A stretch of DNA of 64,000 bases from CALZBJ01 sp945619025 (lineage in GTDB: Bacteria; Pseudomonadota; Gammaproteobacteria; Cardiobacteriales; Wohlfahrtiimonadaceae): assembly GCA_945619025.1 (NCBI GenBank), contig CALZBJ010000001.1:1-64000 (forward strand), read 5' to 3'. This document shows, one piece after another, positions 7,296 through 14,523 of the stretch (positions within the stretch are counted from its first letter, which is position 1; the number at the start of each line of letters is the position of its first letter). Both the position numbers and the translations under genes were made by a program. The notes below the pieces were generated by a model. It was not told the origin of the DNA, ran no database searches, and saw only the letters and a program-made list of their open reading frames with translations.

Positions 7296-8954
7296 CTATA
7301 CGAAAAACAATTGGTAATCTTTTTGGGCAGGCTCTGGGTTCATGCTCATCAAACTTGCCGCATTAAACGTGGCAATTAAAGGGTCAATTTTGGATTTACC
7401 ACTTGATTGTTTGGTGATGAGCGCGTTATTACCACGCACCTCAACACGGGCATTTCCCACACACCACGCCATCATCCGCTGGCTTGCGTGATAGAGCGCG
7501 CCCTCGGCTAATTTCCGTTCGGTTGTTTGGATATACCCTGCCAATTTATATCCCTGCGCGATCCCGATAATGAGCTCTTCAGGCACCTCCGCTTCGATAA
7601 TTCCATCGATCAATCCGCCGACCATTAACGGGTCAAGCCCAATCTTATAGAGCTTCCCGGACTCATAGACCGTTGAGCAGATCTCGCCAAACTCTTTACA
7701 ATCCATGCCCGATTGGGAAATGATGACAAGATCGCCATCGCGCTCATAATCTCGTAATTGCTCGGCAATGGTCTTCCGTAGCTCTAAGACCTTGTCGTGA
7801 CACCACGCTCGATTCCAAAGAAGCCACCGCCTCGTCTCTTTTTCGCGCCCGATCACCGCCATGCCGAGTAGGTCATCAAGCCCACCGCCATCTCCGCCGA
7901 TCGTAATCACCTCACTGCGCTCAATCAGCTCCTCAAGATCAAAGACAATGCCCTGATCTTCCCAATAATCTGCTCCCATCCAGCGCCGATCTCTCAGGTT
8001 GAGCCCAATCTCTATATTTAAGTGCTTCGCAAAGAAGTCTCTTAACGCCTCTTCGCCCGCTTCTTCCGCCTTTTGATATTCCGTCTGCAGGAATTTTTCA
8101 CTCACAGACGCGCCGAGATTGGGATTGGTCACATAAAAAAAGGCCGGATCTTTATAGCGCTCCTTTTCGATATACGTTTTAGGAAACTCATACAGGATCG
8201 GCAAATAACTTGGGTTATCAATCCGACCATCCCGCACTCCACGCGCATAGCTCAATTGCGATGCCATCACCCCTGCCGGTTGCTCATCGGATTGTGTGGT
8301 GAGCCAAATCGTAAAGCCTTCAGGTCTAGAAGCAAGCCCACCGCGCGCCTCGCGCAACATGCTGTCCGCACCGTTCACCTTGCCAAAGAGATGCACCTCA
8401 TCGATCAAGATATAAGAGGCCTTTTTACCGCCTACCGTATTAGAGTCGGCTGCGACAACTTTAAGCGTCGCTTTGGTCACCCGATGGGTGATCGTCCGGG
8501 TATGCTCTGAAATATTAAAGAGCCCTTGCAGCTCAGGATCGGCATTAATCATGTCTCTTGCTGGAATAAAGGAGTTATCGGCTACCTCTTTGGTCGGGGC
8601 TAAAATCAATAGCTCCGCTGAATTTCGCCAATTCAATATCAGCGCGGTTAACATGATTCCGGCTGCAATCGTGGATTTAGTATTCTTCTTACTAATTAAG
8701 AGAAAGAACTCATTGATAAGGCGCTCTCCAGATTCGCTGTTATAAGCACCAAAGATCGCTGAAACGAACTCAAATACCCACTCACGCGTTACCTCGCCCA
8801 TCTTCGGACTGCCTGCAACGTCCACCAGTACCAGCTCTTTAAAGATATTAAGCGCCATCTCGGCCTGTTCATGAAAGAGAGGCTTTAACGGAATCAGCGA
8901 CTCGCCTTTAATGATCTTCGTTTCCCAATCCTTACAGGCGGTTGTCCATTTCAT
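7296..8954 (-). CDS. terminase large subunit (Terminase_1 / YmfN-like)
   Basis: 552 residues, the DNA-packaging motor. The ATPase part has a Walker-A-like SKKNTKST (residues 88-95) and Walker B ILIDE (182-186) followed by the LTTQSDE coupling segment. The nuclease part shows GGDGGGLDD (353-361) and the C-terminal KIDPLIA segment common in cos-type terminases of this family. It is encoded 16 bp after terS. In contrast to the usual order the next genes are protease and capsid, not portal. Confidence 0.93.
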   Translation of the reverse strand: MKWTTACKDWETKIIKGESLIPLKPLFHEQAEMALNIFKELVLVDVAGSPKMGEVTREWVFEFVSAIFGAYNSESGERLINEFFLLISKKNTKSTIAAGIMLTALILNWRNSAELLILAPTKEVADNSFIPARDMINADPELQGLFNISEHTRTITHRVTKATLKVVAADSNTVGGKKASYILIDEVHLFGKVNGADSMLREARGGLASRPEGFTIWLTTQSDEQPAGVMASQLSYARGVRDGRIDNPSYLPILYEFPKTYIEKERYKDPAFFYVTNPNLGASVSEKFLQTEYQKAEEAGEEALRDFFAKHLNIEIGLNLRDRRWMGADYWEDQGIVFDLEELIERSEVITIGGDGGGLDDLLGMAVIGREKETRRWLLWNRAWCHDKVLELRKTIAEQLRDYERDGDLVIISQSGMDCKEFGEICSTVYESGKLYKIGLDPLMVGGLIDGIIEAEVPEELIIGIAQGYKLAGYIQTTERKLAEGALYHASQRMMAWCVGNARVEVRGNNALITKQSSGKSKIDPLIATFNAASLMSMNPEPAQKDYQLFFV

Positions 8955-8970
8955 TGATTCCTCTAATCCT

Positions 8971-9444
8971 TTAATTTACCGTCTTGGGAGGAGCCATCGC
9001 TGCAAAGCGTCCTGATCCTCCTCCACTTGCTAACTCTTGAGCATTATTCTCACGGGATTCTTTCACACCCACATCCCCTTTTTTCGCATATTGATATGGA
9101 AGCGCTGCCTTTGCACACTCGACCCGTGTTTTAATATCTTCAAAATCATCACTCATGACCTGCAGTAAAAAATTAAGTGCATCCGGTTTCACCTCACCTT
9201 TTGCAAATACTTTTTGTACCTGCTCGCTCGTGCCAACCGGGACATAATCGTCCACTTCTTCTTTAACTTTTGCTTTAACACCCTCAAGTCGTGAGATGTA
9301 GTCCAAAATTCGTTTGTCTTTGGCTAATCGCGATCCTTGCTGAGATGCTGAATTTTCTGAATAGCCCGCTTGCAATGCGGCTTCCCGATTACTTAACCCC
9401 TGCAAGATTCCGCGAGCAAATGCTTTTTGTTTATCATTCAACAT
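8971..9444 (-). CDS. terminase small subunit (Terminase_2 family)
   Basis: 157 residues. The N-terminal helix-turn-helix has the family sequence LNDKQKAFARGILQGLSNREAALQAGYSE (split here as two adjacent helices), which recognises the packaging site. The middle is a coiled oligomerisation region, and the Gly/Ser-rich tail ends in APPKTVN. It lies between HNH and terL, as in HNH-dependent cos phages. Confidence 0.9.
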   Translation of the reverse strand: MLNDKQKAFARGILQGLSNREAALQAGYSENSASQQGSRLAKDKRILDYISRLEGVKAKVKEEVDDYVPVGTSEQVQKVFAKGEVKPDALNFLLQVMSDDFEDIKTRVECAKAALPYQYAKKGDVGVKESRENNAQELASGGGSGRFAAMAPPKTVN

Positions 9445-9553
9445 TTCCGTGAAACCTTTAACATGTTCATAAAAACGGGATTTTTTTTGCGCGTGAGATG
9501 GGGGGCGGTCTAGAGAGTTGATTCTCCTAAATGTTTAACATACCCCCCACCCT
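9445..9553 (-). other. candidate cos (packaging) region
   Basis: This 109-bp gap between the HNH and terS genes holds G6 and C6 runs in opposite sense (GGGGGG near 9511, CCCCCC near 9547), a TGTTTAACA palindrome and a GAGAATC / GATTCTC-type repeat. HNH-TerS-TerL phages often carry cos near this point. No cleavage site can be read directly, so this is positional inference. Confidence 0.3.
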
Positions 9554-9886
9554 TTAACCTCTGTGCTCTTCGCGCTGTTTCACAGAACTGTGACAGCGAC
9601 TGCATAAAGGTTGCCAATTATTTCTATCCCAAAACAATTTCTTATCGCCTCGATGAGGTGTGATGTGGTCCACCACCGTTGCCTCTTCGATAATCCCTTT
9701 CCGCTCACAATACACACACACTGGATGCTTCTTTAAGAATCCTTCGCGCGCCTTTTGCCACCGATAGTTATAGCCACGCTCCGAAGAGCTCTTACCCGAT
9801 CGCCATGAGTCCGGGCTGACAACGCCCAATCGAGCCAAATCAATTGTCTGTAACTTAGTGCGTAGCGTTTTGAGTTTCTTAGTCAT
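9554..9886 (-). CDS. HNH endonuclease (packaging-associated)
   Basis: 110 residues with the HNH/McrA fold signature: CVYCERKGIIEEATVVDHITPH, then NWQPLCSRCHSSVKQREE. The two CxxC pairs bind zinc, and the DH and N...H residues are catalytic. HNH proteins next to TerS/TerL are needed for cos cleavage in HK97-like phages. It overlaps the small membrane gene upstream by 4 bp. Confidence 0.92.
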   Translation of the reverse strand: MTKKLKTLRTKLQTIDLARLGVVSPDSWRSGKSSSERGYNYRWQKAREGFLKKHPVCVYCERKGIIEEATVVDHITPHRGDKKLFWDRNNWQPLCSRCHSSVKQREEHRG

Positions 9887-10014
9887 GGCAACTTGTCATC
9901 TCGCCACTGCTCACGGCTATCGCTATCGGATTTACGACCAAAAACGATTTCGATCACACAATACTGCGAAACTAAAATTAAAAATATATGAAATAAAATA
10001 TTGAGATTAAACAT
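9883..10014 (-). CDS. small single-span membrane protein, unknown
   Basis: 43 residues starting at the ATG at 10014, chosen because AAGGAGG lies 7 bases upstream. One hydrophobic helix (LNILFHIFLILVSQYCVIEIV) is followed by a charged tail ending WRDDKLP. It overlaps the 3' end of the coiled-coil gene by a few bases and the HNH start by 4 bp. By position it may belong to the lysis cassette, but no family is recognised. Confidence 0.55.
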   Translation of the reverse strand: MFNLNILFHIFLILVSQYCVIEIVFGRKSDSDSREQWRDDKLP

Positions 10015-10015
10015 C

Positions 10016-10315
10016 TTAATCCCTCCTTTGTTGCAATATGAGAATACTGCTTTTGAGAGAGTTAATTTCTTCAAGCACCTGCTTCTGCTCTTTCTGAAGC
10101 TCTTTTATGCTCTCTTCATGTAGATTCACTTTTAAAGTTAACGTATTTGTATTCATCTCGATTCGATAGAGTCTGTCATCAATCTTGTCGAGTTTGTTAA
10201 AAGAGCCAACGAAGAAGTATGACCATATAACGCCTATAAGCGCTAAAAAGACCATCTCTTTGTACTTCTCAAAAACACTGATTCTTTTATCTAAATTGGT
10301 TCTATTCTCTGCCAT
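10016..10315 (-). CDS. membrane-anchored coiled-coil protein, unknown
   Basis: 99 residues. A short cytoplasmic N-terminus and one membrane helix (MVFLALIGVIWSYFFVGSF, about 21-39) are followed by a long heptad-rich helix (KLDKIDDRLYRIEMNTNTL... to the C-terminus). The architecture resembles phage XhlA/haemolysin-like or antiholin-type accessory lysis proteins. It lies between Rz1 and the small membrane gene. The role is inferred from position only. Confidence 0.6.
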   Translation of the reverse strand: MAENRTNLDKRISVFEKYKEMVFLALIGVIWSYFFVGSFNKLDKIDDRLYRIEMNTNTLTLKVNLHEESIKELQKEQKQVLEEINSLKSSILILQQRRD

Positions 10316-10389
10316 TCCGGCACCTCTCTTATAACCGTCTTGGCATGTTAATTAAAAGACCACTTATAGGGCCAAGCGACTAAAGTAAC

Positions 10390-10638
10390 TCAAATGGATC
10401 TCTGGTTCGCTCGGCGATACTCCATGCATTCTTTTAGCTTTAAGTTAACGGGGTATAGGTCTTCTAATAGTTCTGAATTAGTATCCAGATAGACCTTAAT
10501 CGGCTCAGGCCACCCTGCACAGTTAATCCCCTTATAATCAATCTCTGAACCACCCTTCACGCTCGTACATGCGCCTAATATCATCATCAGACATATTAGA
10601 AGCATCACTTTTATTGACCGCTGTCTTATCATTTTCAT
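10390..10638 (-). CDS. Rz1-like outer-membrane spanin lipoprotein
   Basis: About 82 residues from the ATG at 10638, where AAGGAG lies 10 bases upstream; an ATG at 10662 is also in frame. A hydrophobic signal ends in the lipobox ILGAC, after which the protein is short. It is encoded in a different frame overlapping the 3' part of the Rz-like gene by about 100 bp, the classic Rz/Rz1 nested arrangement. Together with Rz it should fuse inner and outer membranes at lysis. Confidence 0.75.
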   Translation of the reverse strand: MKMIRQRSIKVMLLICLMMILGACTSVKGGSEIDYKGINCAGWPEPIKVYLDTNSELLEDLYPVNLKLKECMEYRRANQRSI

Positions 10639-10792
10639 GATTAATAAACTCCTTTTCTTCAATCTTCTGATCTTTCAGCTCAATCTCGCGTGCCTGCTTC
10701 TCGATCTGCTTATCTTTAACTTTCAATAAGGCATAAAAAAAGACGCTTAACGCGCCTCCAATCATCAGCAATATATCTTTGATCTTACTCAT
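10538..10792 (-). CDS. Rz-like inner-membrane spanin
   Basis: 84 residues. The N-terminal signal anchor (IKDILLMIGGALSVFFYALL) is followed by a highly charged coiled coil (KDKQIEKQAREIELKDQKIEEKE split by Lys/Glu heptads). This is the i-spanin architecture. It overlaps the holin candidate upstream by 8 bp and the Rz1-like gene downstream. The lysis cassette order is amidase, holin, Rz, Rz1. Confidence 0.75.
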   Translation of the reverse strand: MSKIKDILLMIGGALSVFFYALLKVKDKQIEKQAREIELKDQKIEEKEFINHENDKTAVNKSDASNMSDDDIRRMYEREGWFRD

Positions 10793-11024
10793 CTCGCTTC
10801 ACCTGCATCTGCTTAGTATCCATCGCCCCTTTCGATACAATCCCACCGACGGACGCGCCAATCATGGTCATGAATAAAACCTCATGGCTTGGCATCTGAA
10901 CGATCGTTGCATAACCGGTTAACGTCCATCCAAAAAGATGTCCCATAAAGAGCAATACTTTGTTTAACTCAAAACGTAACGTACCGTCGGCAGTTTGCGT
11001 CTGGAGCATTCTTAAAATATTCAT
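10785..11024 (-). CDS. putative holin
   Basis: 79 residues from the ATG at 11024; a GTG at 11033 overlapping the amidase stop is the alternative. Two hydrophobic segments (VLLFMGHLFGWTLTGYATIV and VLFMTMIGASVGGIV) flank a short loop, and the tail is charged (KQMQVKRDE). The topology and the position between endolysin and spanin genes support a class II type holin. I see no clear named family, although it resembles small Pasteurellaceae phage membrane proteins. Confidence 0.6.
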   Translation of the reverse strand: MNILRMLQTQTADGTLRFELNKVLLFMGHLFGWTLTGYATIVQMPSHEVLFMTMIGASVGGIVSKGAMDTKQMQVKRDE

Positions 11025-11032
11025 GGCTAACA

Positions 11033-11479
11033 CTATGCAACCGCTAAGCGCATCGCTCCAAGATCATCGTTAATCTCTTTATACTCAACACGCGCATCAA
11101 ATGACGGACACGCCTTCGTCGCATACTGGTTATGTCCGGCAATTGGCGCATTGAAATGATAGGAGAGATAACGCAACAACTTATCGAGCGCCTCTTTCTG
11201 CTTCGGTGTGCGCGTATCTTTAGCATATTGATTCTTAGCGTCCATGCCTCCGATATAACATACGCCGATCGAATCATGGTTATGCCCTTTCACATGCGCA
11301 CCAACATCGGACATCTTCCGCCCCTGAGCAATCTCTCCATCTCGATAGACGATAAAGTGATAACCAATATTGCTCCACCCGTTTTGATTCACATGCCAGT
11401 CGTAAATATCGTCAATGGTATAGTCCTTGCCTTCTGCCGTTGCCGAGCAATGGACAATGATTTTATTAATTCGTCTCAT
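11033..11479 (-). CDS. endolysin: N-acetylmuramoyl-L-alanine amidase (T7 lysozyme type)
   Basis: 148 residues of the Amidase_2 family. Zinc ligands are visible at His10 (IIVHCSAT), His116 (IAGHNQYA) and Cys124 (KACPSFD), with Lys122 corresponding to the catalytic lysine of T7 lysozyme. WSNIGYHFIVYRDGEI and GVCYIGG are family motifs. It cleaves the amide bond between MurNAc and L-Ala. There is no signal sequence, so release needs the holin. Confidence 0.93.
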   Translation of the reverse strand: MRRINKIIVHCSATAEGKDYTIDDIYDWHVNQNGWSNIGYHFIVYRDGEIAQGRKMSDVGAHVKGHNHDSIGVCYIGGMDAKNQYAKDTRTPKQKEALDKLLRYLSYHFNAPIAGHNQYATKACPSFDARVEYKEINDDLGAMRLAVA

Positions 11480-11493
11480 TTTCTTTCTCGTAT

Positions 11494-11516
11494 AAAAAAA
11501 CCTCCGAAATGGAGGT
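11494..11516 (-). terminator. intrinsic terminator after the RexAB-like pair
   Basis: Minus-strand RNA forms ACCTCC-ATTTC-GGAGGT followed by U7. It closes the RexA/RexB-like unit before the endolysin gene, so late transcription needs antitermination or read-through here. Confidence 0.8.
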
Positions 11517-11556
11517 CTTACAATTTATTGTGCTCACAAGAGAATTGAATATCAAC

Positions 11557-12018
11557 TCACTCTTCTTTAATCTTTTCTTTAAACAATCCAACTAAAACCC
11601 ATATAATAAACACTGTTAAAAATACACTTCCAAGCATAAAAGCATAGGCAATATAAGGCACTGGAAATGACTGTTGAATCGATGCCATAGAAAATATAAA
11701 AGTCCCGATCAAGTAAGCCGCATCAGCAAATACTAAATGAAAAAATAAATCCAAGTACCCTTTATTCGAAAAACTTTTAAAAAACCTAGCGTCGACAACT
11801 GCAAATAATAGGGCGAGTATCGCGACTAACGCACCTAAAATAGTAAATGAATACGATGCTAGGATAGGTGCTATATGCTTTAAATTCACCATCATTCCTA
11901 GTGAGACGTACTTAGATACACCAAGAAAATTATAAAAGAGTACTATTGCTATCCCAAGCAGTAGCGGCACAAAATAAGCTAAGAATACAAGAATCCGAAT
12001 AAGATTTTTTTCCTTCAT
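11557..12018 (-). CDS. rexB: RexB-like four-span membrane protein
   Basis: 153 residues with four hydrophobic segments (about 8-30, 47-75, 86-110 and 122-145). The segment ILASYSFTILGALVAILALLF-like in the second span and the charged loop DARFFKSFSNKGY resemble lambda RexB, as do the length (RexB is 144) and topology. RexB is the inner-membrane ion channel of lambda's superinfection exclusion system. It overlaps the RexA-like gene upstream. Identification rests mainly on the partner gene and topology. Confidence 0.72.
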   Translation of the reverse strand: MKEKNLIRILVFLAYFVPLLLGIAIVLFYNFLGVSKYVSLGMMVNLKHIAPILASYSFTILGALVAILALLFAVVDARFFKSFSNKGYLDLFFHLVFADAAYLIGTFIFSMASIQQSFPVPYIAYAFMLGSVFLTVFIIWVLVGLFKEKIKEE

Positions 12019-12925
12019 GCTCCCACTCCGATAATCGAGTTGCTAACTGCTCATTTTCATGTAGCGCTTCTGAAATAGATGACGCAATGTTGCCATCTCC
12101 CTTATCTTTAAGATCAATCAAATCACTTAAAGCCCCTTTTGACATTATATAATAGTCACTAAGCCTCTCTTCTAGTTCTTCTTTTGCTCTTAAATTAAAC
12201 TTTTTAACACCATCTAAATTATCTTCTAATAACAATGGAGAAATAACCGGTTTAATATTACCACCTCTTCGGGCAGGCTTAAAAACAACCTCAATGCTTC
12301 CTAGTGTACTTGTATCAAGATTAAGCTGTCCACCACTCTTAAAGTTTTTAATAGCATCAATCACCCCTTGAAACATCTTGTTCTTTGAGTCTATTTCTAT
12401 AGTGCTTCTTCCTATAAACTTTAAAGACTGCGCTTCATGTACAGTCGTTTGATCCGCCATTATTGTTATGTGCATCTTTAGCTGAATCTGCAGTTTTGAA
12501 AATAATTCATTTAAATACTCTCCTAGCTCATTAAGAGTTGGCCCATATATTGTGGGAACAAAACAAATTAATTTTTCTGTAAAATACACATATGCGGCAA
12601 AAGCTATACTTTCATCCTCCTGTAATTTTTCCTTTATATCTGATACCGTTAGCTCTTCTTTATCAATTTTCCTAATAATCTCTTGATCCTTAGTTTTTAC
12701 AAAATAGTATAATCTTGGGATAAAATGTTGATTTCTCTGCATCACTTCTTCCTCAGCCGGCAATAAATAAATCTTTTCACCAGACTTTTCGAAGCTACTT
12801 TTCAACATCAAAGAACCATATTCACTATAAGCTTTTAAAAAAGGCCTTATATCAAAAATAAATTGAGAGTTATTACCACTTTCCTCAGAAAAGTGGTAGG
12901 CAGCATATCTTAATGTTTTTTTCAT
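11930..12925 (-). CDS. rexA: RexA-like sensor of phage exclusion
   Basis: 331 residues from the ATG at 12925 (GGAGG upstream). Several blocks align with lambda RexA as I recall it: KTKDQEIIRKIDKEEL then DIKEKLQEDESIAF, TIYGPTLNELGEYL, LKFIGRSTIEI, SIEVVFKPARRG and FNLRAKEELEERLSDYYIMSKGALSD. RexA senses infection and opens RexB. In lambda rexAB lies in the cI operon; here it sits in the late region between dam and the lysis genes. Its 3' end overlaps rexB by 89 bp, giving an extra C-terminal tail absent from lambda RexA. A TATAAT at 12991..12986 may be part of its own promoter. The region is AT-rich, suggesting recent insertion. Confidence 0.82.
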   Translation of the reverse strand: MKKTLRYAAYHFSEESGNNSQFIFDIRPFLKAYSEYGSLMLKSSFEKSGEKIYLLPAEEEVMQRNQHFIPRLYYFVKTKDQEIIRKIDKEELTVSDIKEKLQEDESIAFAAYVYFTEKLICFVPTIYGPTLNELGEYLNELFSKLQIQLKMHITIMADQTTVHEAQSLKFIGRSTIEIDSKNKMFQGVIDAIKNFKSGGQLNLDTSTLGSIEVVFKPARRGGNIKPVISPLLLEDNLDGVKKFNLRAKEELEERLSDYYIMSKGALSDLIDLKDKGDGNIASSISEALHENEQLATRLSEWEHEGKKSYSDSCILSLFCAATAWDSNSTLL

Positions 12926-12986
12926 TGATAAATCCTCCAAAACAATCCCTAAATATATCAGATATAAAAAAACAAAAAGAATCAAA

Positions 12987-13772
12987 TTATAAATTTAACA
13001 GGAACATATATTCCTTAATCCTATTCTTCACAATGCTCGTCGCAAACTCGATGCGCTCAATGCTTTGTGGCTGATAGACTTCAAACAGTGCGTCGGACTC
13101 ACTCTTCGGACTCGAAAAGAACAACGCCTTTTCGGTATGAAGCTCGATGATTAACTCGATCGAGTCTTTAAGTTTGAAGTGATCCTCTCCTTTGGCCACA
13201 TACCCGCTTTGGTTTGTCATCACATACGGCGGATCGGCAATAAAGATCACATTCTCTTTGCCTTTAAACTCTTTGATCAGCTCTCGGAAGTCCGCCGATC
13301 TGCGTTCGACTCCCTCCAAATACCCCTCGCTTGTAAGTGCGCTCTTAGGGACGCTCGCATACCAACTCCGACCCTTGAGATCGTCATAGTCATGCGCGTA
13401 ATTAGCCGGGAATAAGAGCCAACTCGATAATGTGATCCAGTCGATCGAATCATACCGATTGATGATCTGAAGCATGCGCTCTTTGATCTCTTCCGACGTT
13501 CGCACCTTCTTCCCGTGTGGGATCGCTTGGAGCTCTTGCCGGAGCGCCTCGGTCTGCTCGATCACTTCAAGACGCGCCTGAAAGTTATCGTAATCATTCC
13601 AAATCACACGCGCCGTGGGATTTTTATCTTTAATCGTATGGGAAACGATACCGCTCCCACCAAAGAGATCGACGACGGTCATACCGTTAAAATCAATCTC
13701 TCGAATCTGTTTAAGCCAATTCCTTTTTTGCCCTAAAAAGGGTAACGGAGACTTAGAGTACTGCTTTGCCAT
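12987..13772 (-). CDS. dam: DNA adenine methylase (D12 class, Dam-like)
   Basis: 261 residues. Motif X FLGQKRNW (about 13-20), motif I VVDLFGGSG (about 33-41) and catalytic motif IV DPPY (about 180) identify an N6-adenine methyltransferase of the alpha/D12 group. It probably modifies phage DNA against host restriction. Its start codon lies inside a perfect hairpin that also hides the ribosome-binding site (see 13768-13791), and a Com-like gene is directly upstream. Regulated translation is therefore predicted. Confidence 0.9.
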   Translation of the reverse strand: MAKQYSKSPLPFLGQKRNWLKQIREIDFNGMTVVDLFGGSGIVSHTIKDKNPTARVIWNDYDNFQARLEVIEQTEALRQELQAIPHGKKVRTSEEIKERMLQIINRYDSIDWITLSSWLLFPANYAHDYDDLKGRSWYASVPKSALTSEGYLEGVERRSADFRELIKEFKGKENVIFIADPPYVMTNQSGYVAKGEDHFKLKDSIELIIELHTEKALFFSSPKSESDALFEVYQPQSIERIEFATSIVKNRIKEYMFLLNL

Positions 13773-13791
13773 GTTTCACCTTTAACATGGC
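13768..13791 (-). promoter_or_regulatory. translation-inhibitory hairpin over the dam start
   Basis: Minus-strand RNA has perfect 8-nt arms GCCATGTT and AACATGGC around the loop AAAGGTGA. The loop is the Shine-Dalgarno sequence and the 3' arm contains the dam start codon. Directly 5' lies a tandem 9-nt repeat (TAGAGCGCC twice, 13806..13789), a possible Com-binding site. The layout parallels the mom translation-inhibitor stem-loop of phage Mu. Confidence 0.7.
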
Positions 13792-13827
13792 GCTCTAGGC
13801 GCTCTATCTAAAGGGGCTCAAGGCTCT

Positions 13828-13968
13828 CTATTTCTCTTTATTTACAACGAATTTATTGAGTGTTTTACAGCGCGGGCATTTAATCGAAAGCCTGATGTAT
13901 TGGCCTTCTCCAAGTTTTTTATCACACTCTGTACAGCGAATTTCATGTTCATTCGTTAATTGCTTCAT
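13828..13968 (-). CDS. com: Com-like zinc-finger translational regulator
   Basis: 46 residues, reading MKQLTNEHEIRCTECDKKL and then IKCPRCKTLNKFVV. The two CxxC pairs (Cys12/Cys15 and Cys32/Cys35) and the IRCxxCxKxL...IxCPRCKxxN pattern match Com of phage Mu. Com binds the mom mRNA and activates its translation. The gene has AAGG before its ATG and a CGTTAAT/ATTAACG hairpin just upstream. It is 55 bp before the dam methylase gene, whose start is hidden in a hairpin, so dam is the likely target. Confidence 0.8.
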   Translation of the reverse strand: MKQLTNEHEIRCTECDKKLGEGQYIRLSIKCPRCKTLNKFVVNKEK

Positions 13969-14119
13969 TGTTGTTACCTTCGTTAATTTGGTATTATTAA
14001 CGCCCCTGCAGGGGGCAGCCTTGCATTCTTCGCAATGCTTGGGTAACAGGTCGTCCTGTTGCTGTCTCTATTAGTGTGTCCGCATTAATAGAGGCGCTGC
14101 TTTACTTTCCTCCTCCCAT

Positions 14120-14145
14120 AAAAAAGCCCCCACCGAAGTGGAGGC
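14120..14145 (-). terminator. intrinsic terminator in late leader
   Basis: Minus-strand RNA forms GCCTCCAC-TTCG-GTGGGGGC with one mismatch, followed by U5-6. It should need Q-type antitermination for late expression. Confidence 0.75.
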
Positions 14146-14261
14146 AAACCTAAAAAGGAGGATTACGGTTAGTTGATTACGTCAACCACGCGCCACGTCT
14201 TTCCGTGATGTCTTGCAGGTTATTGGATAACGCGAATATTTACCTGTTTCTGTCGCACAGA

Positions 14262-14296
14262 TGAAAACCCGCAACTTCTCAAAGAGCGCGCGGGTT
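14262..14296 (-). terminator. weak terminator-like hairpin in late leader
   Basis: Arms AACCCGC and GCGGGTT (minus strand) enclose a 17-nt loop and are followed by a short U run. Confidence 0.45.
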
Positions 14297-14321
14297 ATGT
14301 CATTGCTTTTCAATAGGCAAT

Positions 14322-14344
14322 AAAAAAGCCCGCCTAAGCGAGCT
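14322..14344 (-). terminator. intrinsic terminator in late leader
   Basis: Minus-strand RNA forms AGCTCGC-TTAG-GCGGGCT with one mismatch and then U6. It is the second strong terminator downstream of the late promoter. Confidence 0.75.
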
Positions 14345-14420
14345 TTCTCTGGATAAAACTTGTACATCCTATATATCACTATATCACTTATGGGGGGACA
14401 ATTTCAAATTAAAAATTGAT

Positions 14421-14449
14421 TTGACGACTTCCAAAATAGATGATATTAT
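14421..14449 (+). promoter_or_regulatory. strong rightward promoter
   Basis: TTGACG (14421-14426), a 17-bp spacer and TATTAT (14444-14449). It drives the small rightward unit at 14524-14812, against the direction of the late operon. A hairpin (CGCCT...AGGCG, near 14463-14487) follows in the leader. Confidence 0.65.
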
Positions 14450-14523
14450 ATCGAGAATTTTTACGCCTTCCGATTTTCGGATAGGCGCGTATTATTTTGT
14501 CTAAATACTAAGGAGTATTAGAA

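Larger units (their letters stand above)
13969..14523. other. late-operon leader without a gene
   Basis: This 555-bp stretch between the com gene and a rightward small unit carries three minus-strand terminators, a CCCCTGCAGGGG palindrome (14004-14015) and a rightward promoter. I find no convincing protein. The 65-codon leftward frame at 14182-14379 runs through two of the terminators and is judged not real. It looks like the untranslated leader of the Q-dependent late transcript. Confidence 0.5.

Noticed and set aside
8073..8510. 145-codon plus-strand frame inside terL
   Set aside because: Antisense shadow of a well-supported gene.
14182..14379. 65-codon leftward frame in the late leader
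   Set aside because: It crosses two intrinsic terminators and has no good ribosome-binding site; no family match.
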